From: Methanobacteriota archaeon
GTDB taxonomy: Archaea; Halobacteriota; Methanosarcinia; Methanosarcinales; Methanosarcinaceae
Assembly (NCBI GenBank): GCA_030837265.1
Contig: JAUPKV010000169.1
Coordinates: 1 to 9,209, forward strand
Length of the DNA stretch: 9,209 nucleotides
Reading direction: 5' to 3'
Shown piece after piece: positions 5,887 to 9,209 of the stretch; within the stretch, counting starts at the first letter, position 1, and the number at the start of each line of letters is the position of its first letter. A program made the translations under genes and the position numbers. The notes beneath the pieces were generated by a model. It had not been told where the DNA came from. It worked only from the letters and a program-made list of their open reading frames with translations, and made no database searches.

Positions 5887-5896
5887 GATATAAAAC
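5887..5896 (+). promoter_or_regulatory. Candidate TATA box of the polysaccharide cluster
   Basis: GATATAAAAC, preceded by purine-rich AAAG, fits an archaeal BRE/TATA pair. It predicts a transcript start near 5915-5920 and so a leader of about 140 nt before the nucleotidyltransferase, unusually long compared with the other genes here. Confidence 0.4.
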
Positions 5897-5936
5897 TTTA
5901 ATATAGGTTAACGTAGATGGTTTATGCTTGATTTAT

Positions 5937-6056
5937 ATGCACTTAGCAAATCCAAAAAGAGATTTTCCCTTGAAAATAATTAAAGTATGGTTTGGGAAGT
6001 TTATGGACGAAGCTTATTCTGTCTGTTTTGATGACATCTGTAGAAGGAAGCAATAA
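5937..6056 (+). other. Possible 39-codon ORF leading into the nucleotidyltransferase
   Basis: ATG at 5937 opens 39 codons (begins MHLANPKRDFPLKIIKVW, ends CRRKQ) whose TAA overlaps the next ATG as TAATG. A second in-frame ATG at 6003 has GGGAAG 5 nt upstream and would give 17 codons. The first ATG has no ribosome binding site. It sits just after the candidate promoter. I recognise no family. It could be a leader peptide coupled to the downstream gene, or chance. Confidence 0.2.
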
Positions 6057-7066
6057 TGAAAGTCGTAATTCCTGCAGCTGGAGCCGGAAAACGTTTATTT
6101 CCGCATACGCACACTAAGCCTAAACCGATGGTTTACATTGCCGGAAAACCAATAATTGGCCATATTCTAGATAGAATGATTGACCTTCAACCAGAGGAAA
6201 TTATACTTGTTGTGGGTTATCACAAAGAACAGATAATTTCTTACGTTGATAGATATTATAAAGATATATTCAAAATTAGTTACATAGACCAGCAAGAAAG
6301 ACTTGGTTTGGGTCACTCTGTGTATGTTACTAAAGAGAACGCAATTGACTCGGAAATCATGATTGCACTGGGAGATATGATTTTCAAGTCAGGATACTTA
6401 GAATTTTATAAATTTCATTCTGATAATGGACAATGCTCAGGCTCAATTGGAGTTCGAGAGGTAGAAGAGCCAAAAAAATATGGAATTGTTGAGCTGGAAC
6501 CCACTTCTTCCTGTATTAAAAGACTTGAAGAAAAGCCTGAGGAACCAAGCTCCAATCTGGGAATAGCAGGTGTTTATTTCATAAAGGACACTCCTCTTCT
6601 TTTTGAAGTTCTCGATTGGATGATACAAAACGAAATCAAAAACAGAGGTGAATATCAGCTGACAGATGCTCTTCAGGAAATGATTCAGAGAGGAAGTAAA
6701 TTCAAGACTTTTGAGGTGTCCAGCTGGTATGACTGCGGGCATGCAAAGTCATTGCTCGAAACCAACCAGGTGCTGTTGAATGAAAAAAATCCGGGATCCG
6801 TTCCACGGGAAGTGCATGACTCTGTGATAATTCAACCTGTTGAGATAGGAGAAAACGTTAAAATTATTAATTCTGTAATTGGGCCATACACTTCCATAGC
6901 TGAAGATACGCTTATCACAAACTCTATTATTTCAAACAGCGTAATCGGCTCGAGAACCACTATCTCAAATTTAAACCTTGAGTCCTCGATCGTAGGTGAC
7001 GATGCAAATCTTGTTGGAAAACACAATTCCCTTAATATAGGAGATTATTCTTCAATAGAGTTTTAG
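6056..7066 (+). CDS. Sugar-1-phosphate nucleotidyltransferase with C-terminal beta-helix (RmlA-like, long form)
   Basis: A 336-residue enzyme that joins a sugar-1-phosphate to UTP or dTTP, giving an NDP-sugar and pyrophosphate. The N-terminal Rossmann-like domain carries [10 protein letters not shown] (9-18), KPKPM (21-25, with the probable catalytic lysine K23), GD at 106-107, EKP (159-161), GEYQLTDA (198-205) and WYDCG (224-228). From about residue 255 isoleucine/valine-rich hexapeptide-like repeats ([20 protein letters not shown] and onward) form a left-handed beta-helix, as in the long archaeal form of glucose-1-phosphate thymidylyltransferase. Nucleotide and sugar specificity cannot be read from sequence. 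The adjacent UDP-glucuronate decarboxylase makes glucose-1-phosphate with UTP attractive, but that is inference. The ATG at 6056 has AAGGAAG upstream. It is the first gene of a probable operon, with the next gene 10 nt downstream. Confidence 0.9.
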   Translation: MKVVIPAAGAGKRLFPHTHTKPKPMVYIAGKPIIGHILDRMIDLQPEEIILVVGYHKEQIISYVDRYYKDIFKISYIDQQERLGLGHSVYVTKENAIDSEIMIALGDMIFKSGYLEFYKFHSDNGQCSGSIGVREVEEPKKYGIVELEPTSSCIKRLEEKPEEPSSNLGIAGVYFIKDTPLLFEVLDWMIQNEIKNRGEYQLTDALQEMIQRGSKFKTFEVSSWYDCGHAKSLLETNQVLLNEKNPGSVPREVHDSVIIQPVEIGENVKIINSVIGPYTSIAEDTLITNSIISNSVIGSRTTISNLNLESSIVGDDANLVGKHNSLNIGDYSSIEF

Positions 7067-7076
7067 GAAGGATACT

Positions 7077-8027
7077 ATGAAATCAATTGTTACAGGTGGG
7101 GCAGGTTTTTTGGGTTCACATCTTTGTGAATATTTACTCGAAAAAGGTCACGAAGTAATTTGCGTTGATAACCTTATTACAGGCAGTACAAAAAATATTG
7201 AGCATATAAAATCGGACCGGTTCACCTACATTTGTCATGACGTCACAAAGCCAATCTACTTTGGCGATAAAATTGATTACATCTACCACTTTGCAAGTCC
7301 GGCGTCTCCTATTGATTATCTTGAGTTGCCCATCCAGACCTTGAAAGTCGGGGCTCTCGGTACTTATAACATGCTTGGTCTCGCCAAAGCACAGAAGGCT
7401 CATCTCTTGCTTGCGTCGACTTCTGAAGTATATGGGGACCCACTGGTGAATCCTCAGCCTGAGACTTACTGGGGCAATGTCAATCCCATAGGTCCGCGAG
7501 GTGTTTACGATGAAGCAAAACGATATGCTGAAGCGATTACGATGGCATATCATCGCTATCATGGAATCGACACAAGGATTGTCAGAATTTTCAATACTTA
7601 TGGTCCGCGAATGCGTATAAATGATGGAAGGGTAGTCCCTAACTTTATCAAGCAAGCACTTACCGGCGAAGACATTACCGTGTATGGGGATGGCTCTCAG
7701 ACCCGTTCTTTCTGTTATGTATCGGACTTGATAGAAGGGATTTACAGGTTAATGATGTCTGACCACTCTGACCCTGTTAACATTGGTAATCAAGCAGAGA
7801 TGAGTATGTTGCAGTTTGCGGAAGTTATTATAGAAATCACGAATAGCAAATCAAAGATCGTTTATGAAAAACTCCCGGAGGACGATCCGAAGGTTAGAAG
7901 ACCGGATATAAGAAAAGCTAAGGAATTGCTTGGATGGGAACCGAAGGTTGAATTAAGAGAAGGGCTGAAGCAAACGATTAATTATTTTAGTGATTGTATT
8001 CAGTTTCAGCAACAGTCTTCAGAATAA
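7077..8027 (+). CDS. UDP-glucuronate decarboxylase (UDP-xylose synthase)
   Basis: A 316-residue extended short-chain dehydrogenase. It oxidises UDP-glucuronate at C4 with bound NAD+, loses CO2 and is reduced again to UDP-xylose, in the cytoplasm. The NAD motif GGAGFLG is at 7-13. Blocks characteristic of UXS enzymes are all present: [11 protein letters not shown] (71-81), STSEVYGDP (114-122), [18 protein letters not shown] (131-148), [15 protein letters not shown] (173-187) and [13 protein letters not shown] (206-218). E117, Y144, K148 and R210 match the catalytic glutamate, YxxxK pair and arginine described for human UXS1. These blocks separate it from GalE- or RmlB-type relatives, so specificity is unusually well supported. 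The ATG at 7077 is preceded by AGGAAGGAT and lies 10 nt after the nucleotidyltransferase. A UDP-glucose dehydrogenase to supply the substrate is not seen here. Confidence 0.92.
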   Translation: MKSIVTGGAGFLGSHLCEYLLEKGHEVICVDNLITGSTKNIEHIKSDRFTYICHDVTKPIYFGDKIDYIYHFASPASPIDYLELPIQTLKVGALGTYNMLGLAKAQKAHLLLASTSEVYGDPLVNPQPETYWGNVNPIGPRGVYDEAKRYAEAITMAYHRYHGIDTRIVRIFNTYGPRMRINDGRVVPNFIKQALTGEDITVYGDGSQTRSFCYVSDLIEGIYRLMMSDHSDPVNIGNQAEMSMLQFAEVIIEITNSKSKIVYEKLPEDDPKVRRPDIRKAKELLGWEPKVELREGLKQTINYFSDCIQFQQQSSE

Positions 8028-8062
8028 GGTGCAGACTCTTCTGGTAAATTGAGGTTTTCTGA

Positions 8063-9209
8063 ATGAAAATAGGGATTATAGCACCTTATTTTTCCCCTTA
8101 TATTCATGGTAATGAATACGGACTGGCTGAAAGTCTCTCATCTTTGGGTCATAAGGTTACGGTTTTCACATCAACTGCAAAAGCTCCTCGCGAAAAAAAG
8201 GTAGCTGATTCAAAGAACTCAAACGTGCACTCAAATCTGACTTTTTCTGTGAAATACTTCCCAACTCAGATAGATTTTGCTGATAATCCGGTTGTTTCAC
8301 TGGATGCCGGGATTTTAAATGGTTATGACATCCTGATGCTTCAGGAGGATTATCCTTTTATTTGCCATAAGGCATACCGGGCTGCAAAAAAATGTGGAAT
8401 TCCTGTAGTCCTATCCTCTGAAAGGACATATTATCCTGAGAATAAGATAAAAGTATGTGCTTTAAAAATCCTGGATTTAACGATTAATAAAGTCCTCAGG
8501 AACGGTGTGGACGTTTTAACTGCTCATTGCACTGCTGCAAAAGATTTTATGGTTGCGGAACTAGGTGTGAAAAGGGAAATAAAAGTGGTTCACGTTGGGG
8601 TTAATTCGGACGTATTTAAGCCATTGCCTTCTGCTAACAGATACCTGAAAACTGAGGGCTTTAAAACTGAAGGCTTTAAGATACTCACTGTTTCTCGTTT
8701 GCATGAATACAAGGGATTGGAATATTTAATAAAATCCATGCAACAGGTGATCCAACAGGCTCCTGAGGCTCATCTATATATTCTCGGAAAGGGACCGGAA
8801 GAACAAAGACTCAAAAGACTTAAAGAAAATTTAGATTTAGATAAACATATTACTTTCATTTCCGAATCCGTTCCAAATTACAAAATGCCTGAGTTGTATG
8901 CCGAATGCGATGTTTATGTCCAGCCCAGTATTGTAGAGCCATACGGAATTGCCGTCGTTGAGGCAATGTCCTGTGGAAAGCCAGTCTTAGGAACAAGGGT
9001 TGGAGGCATGATGGATACGATTTCAGACGGAGAATGCGGTTTTTTGGTCAGTCCCGAGAATCCTTCTCAGCTAGCTGAAAAACTAGTGCTGTTAAGGAAT
9101 AAGTCATTACGTGATAAGTTTGGAAAGGCTGCAAGAATAAGAGTACAGAATAAATTTGATTGGATTAAAATAACTTCTGAATACCAGGGGATTTTAGAAA
9201 AATTAGTAA
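8063..9209 (+). CDS. GT4-type glycosyltransferase, C terminus cut by window end
   Basis: The frame is open for 382 codons to the end of the window, so the last few residues are probably missing. It is a GT-B-fold enzyme. The N-terminal acceptor domain starts MKIGIIAPYFSPYIHGNEYG and LAESLSSLGHKVTVFTS. The C-terminal donor domain begins near TVSRLHEYKG, has the LGKGPEEQRLKRL turn, and ends with EPYGIAVVEAMSCGKPV. There E292 and E300 form the EX7E nucleotide-sugar-binding motif, followed by GTRVGGMMDTISDGECGFLV. Such retaining enzymes transfer sugars from NDP-donors to lipid or glycan acceptors at the cytoplasmic membrane face. The ATG at 8063 has GAGGT 7 nt upstream and lies 35 nt after the decarboxylase, suggesting one operon. 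A 15-bp in-frame tandem duplication lies in the interdomain region. The actual donor, possibly UDP-xylose, is inference. Confidence 0.88.
   Translation, partial: MKIGIIAPYFSPYIHGNEYGLAESLSSLGHKVTVFTSTAKAPREKKVADSKNSNVHSNLTFSVKYFPTQIDFADNPVVSLDAGILNGYDILMLQEDYPFICHKAYRAAKKCGIPVVLSSERTYYPENKIKVCALKILDLTINKVLRNGVDVLTAHCTAAKDFMVAELGVKREIKVVHVGVNSDVFKPLPSANRYLKTEGFKTEGFKILTVSRLHEYKGLEYLIKSMQQVIQQAPEAHLYILGKGPEEQRLKRLKENLDLDKHITFISESVPNYKMPELYAECDVYVQPSIVEPYGIAVVEAMSCGKPVLGTRVGGMMDTISDGECGFLVSPENPSQLAEKLVLLRNKSLRDKFGKAARIRVQNKFDWIKITSEYQGILEKLV
8648..8677 (+). repeat. In-frame 15-bp tandem duplication inside the glycosyltransferase
   Basis: AAAACTGAGGGCTTT (8648-8662) is followed directly by AAAACTGAAGGCTTT (8663-8677), differing at one base. 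It encodes KTEGF twice, followed by K, just before the donor domain starts. The frame is kept, and the position fits a flexible linker, so activity is probably unaffected. Confidence 0.8.

Larger units (their letters stand above)
5717..6055. other. AT-rich spacer between engB and the polysaccharide cluster
   Basis: This 339-bp gap is AT-rich. It holds T-runs (5805-5810 and nearby) and an AT hairpin that may end engB transcription. It also has a TATA-like box (5887-5896) that could serve the sugar cluster, and a 39-codon open frame running into the nucleotidyltransferase start. No RNA gene was recognised. Confidence 0.5.

Noticed and set aside
7134..7655. Minus-strand 173-codon open frame
   Set aside because: It lies wholly opposite the UXS gene, whose conserved motifs run through the whole interval. 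The antisense product has no family features.

Overview
The window looks like chromosomal DNA of a methanogenic archaeon, most probably Methanosarcina or a close relative. It carries archaeal-only or archaeal/eukaryotic-type information genes (PriS primase, GINS, L44e, S27e, aIF2-alpha, Nop10). Gene starts follow archaeal Shine-Dalgarno logic (parts of AGGAGGTGAT), non-coding DNA is AT-rich with TATA-like boxes, and the FGE-sulfatase protein resembles the multicopy family familiar from Methanosarcina. The species is inferred; no 16S gene or other decisive marker is present.

Left part (1-3820, all minus strand): an information-processing block. In transcription order it reads priS, then a GINS subunit (31-nt overlap), a 315-bp gap, then rpl44e, rps27e, aIF2-alpha, nop10 and the start of a PAC2-family gene that leaves the window at base 1. 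The last five are tightly packed and probably one operon. This matches the replication-translation neighbourhood known from comparative genomics of archaea. nop10 is only 51 codons, starts with TTG and is easily missed.

Middle (3821-6055): an AT-rich divergent promoter region, then two plus-strand genes that look monocistronic. The first is a cytoplasmic FGE/SUMF1-fold protein that retains a CxxxxC pair in the position of the catalytic cysteines of true formylglycine-generating enzymes. The second is an EngB-type GTPase with all five G motifs and a near-perfect ribosome binding site. A 339-bp AT-rich spacer follows; it contains a TATA-like box, an AT hairpin and a possible small leader ORF.

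Right part (6056-9209, plus strand): the start of a cell-surface polysaccharide cluster. It holds a sugar-1-phosphate nucleotidyltransferase with a C-terminal left-handed beta-helix, a UDP-glucuronate decarboxylase (UDP-xylose synthase) with all diagnostic motifs, and a GT4-type glycosyltransferase that runs off the end. Together they suggest activation of a sugar, conversion to a UDP-pentose, and transfer to a glycan. The UDP-glucose 6-dehydrogenase needed to supply UDP-glucuronate is not in view.

I found no CRISPR array, insertion sequence, tRNA or rRNA. The most interesting points are the cysteine-pair FGE homologue, a 22-bp perfect dyad upstream of the ribosomal operon, and two small ORFs whose stop codons overlap the start codons of the next genes. 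None of these amounts to a demonstrated new system.
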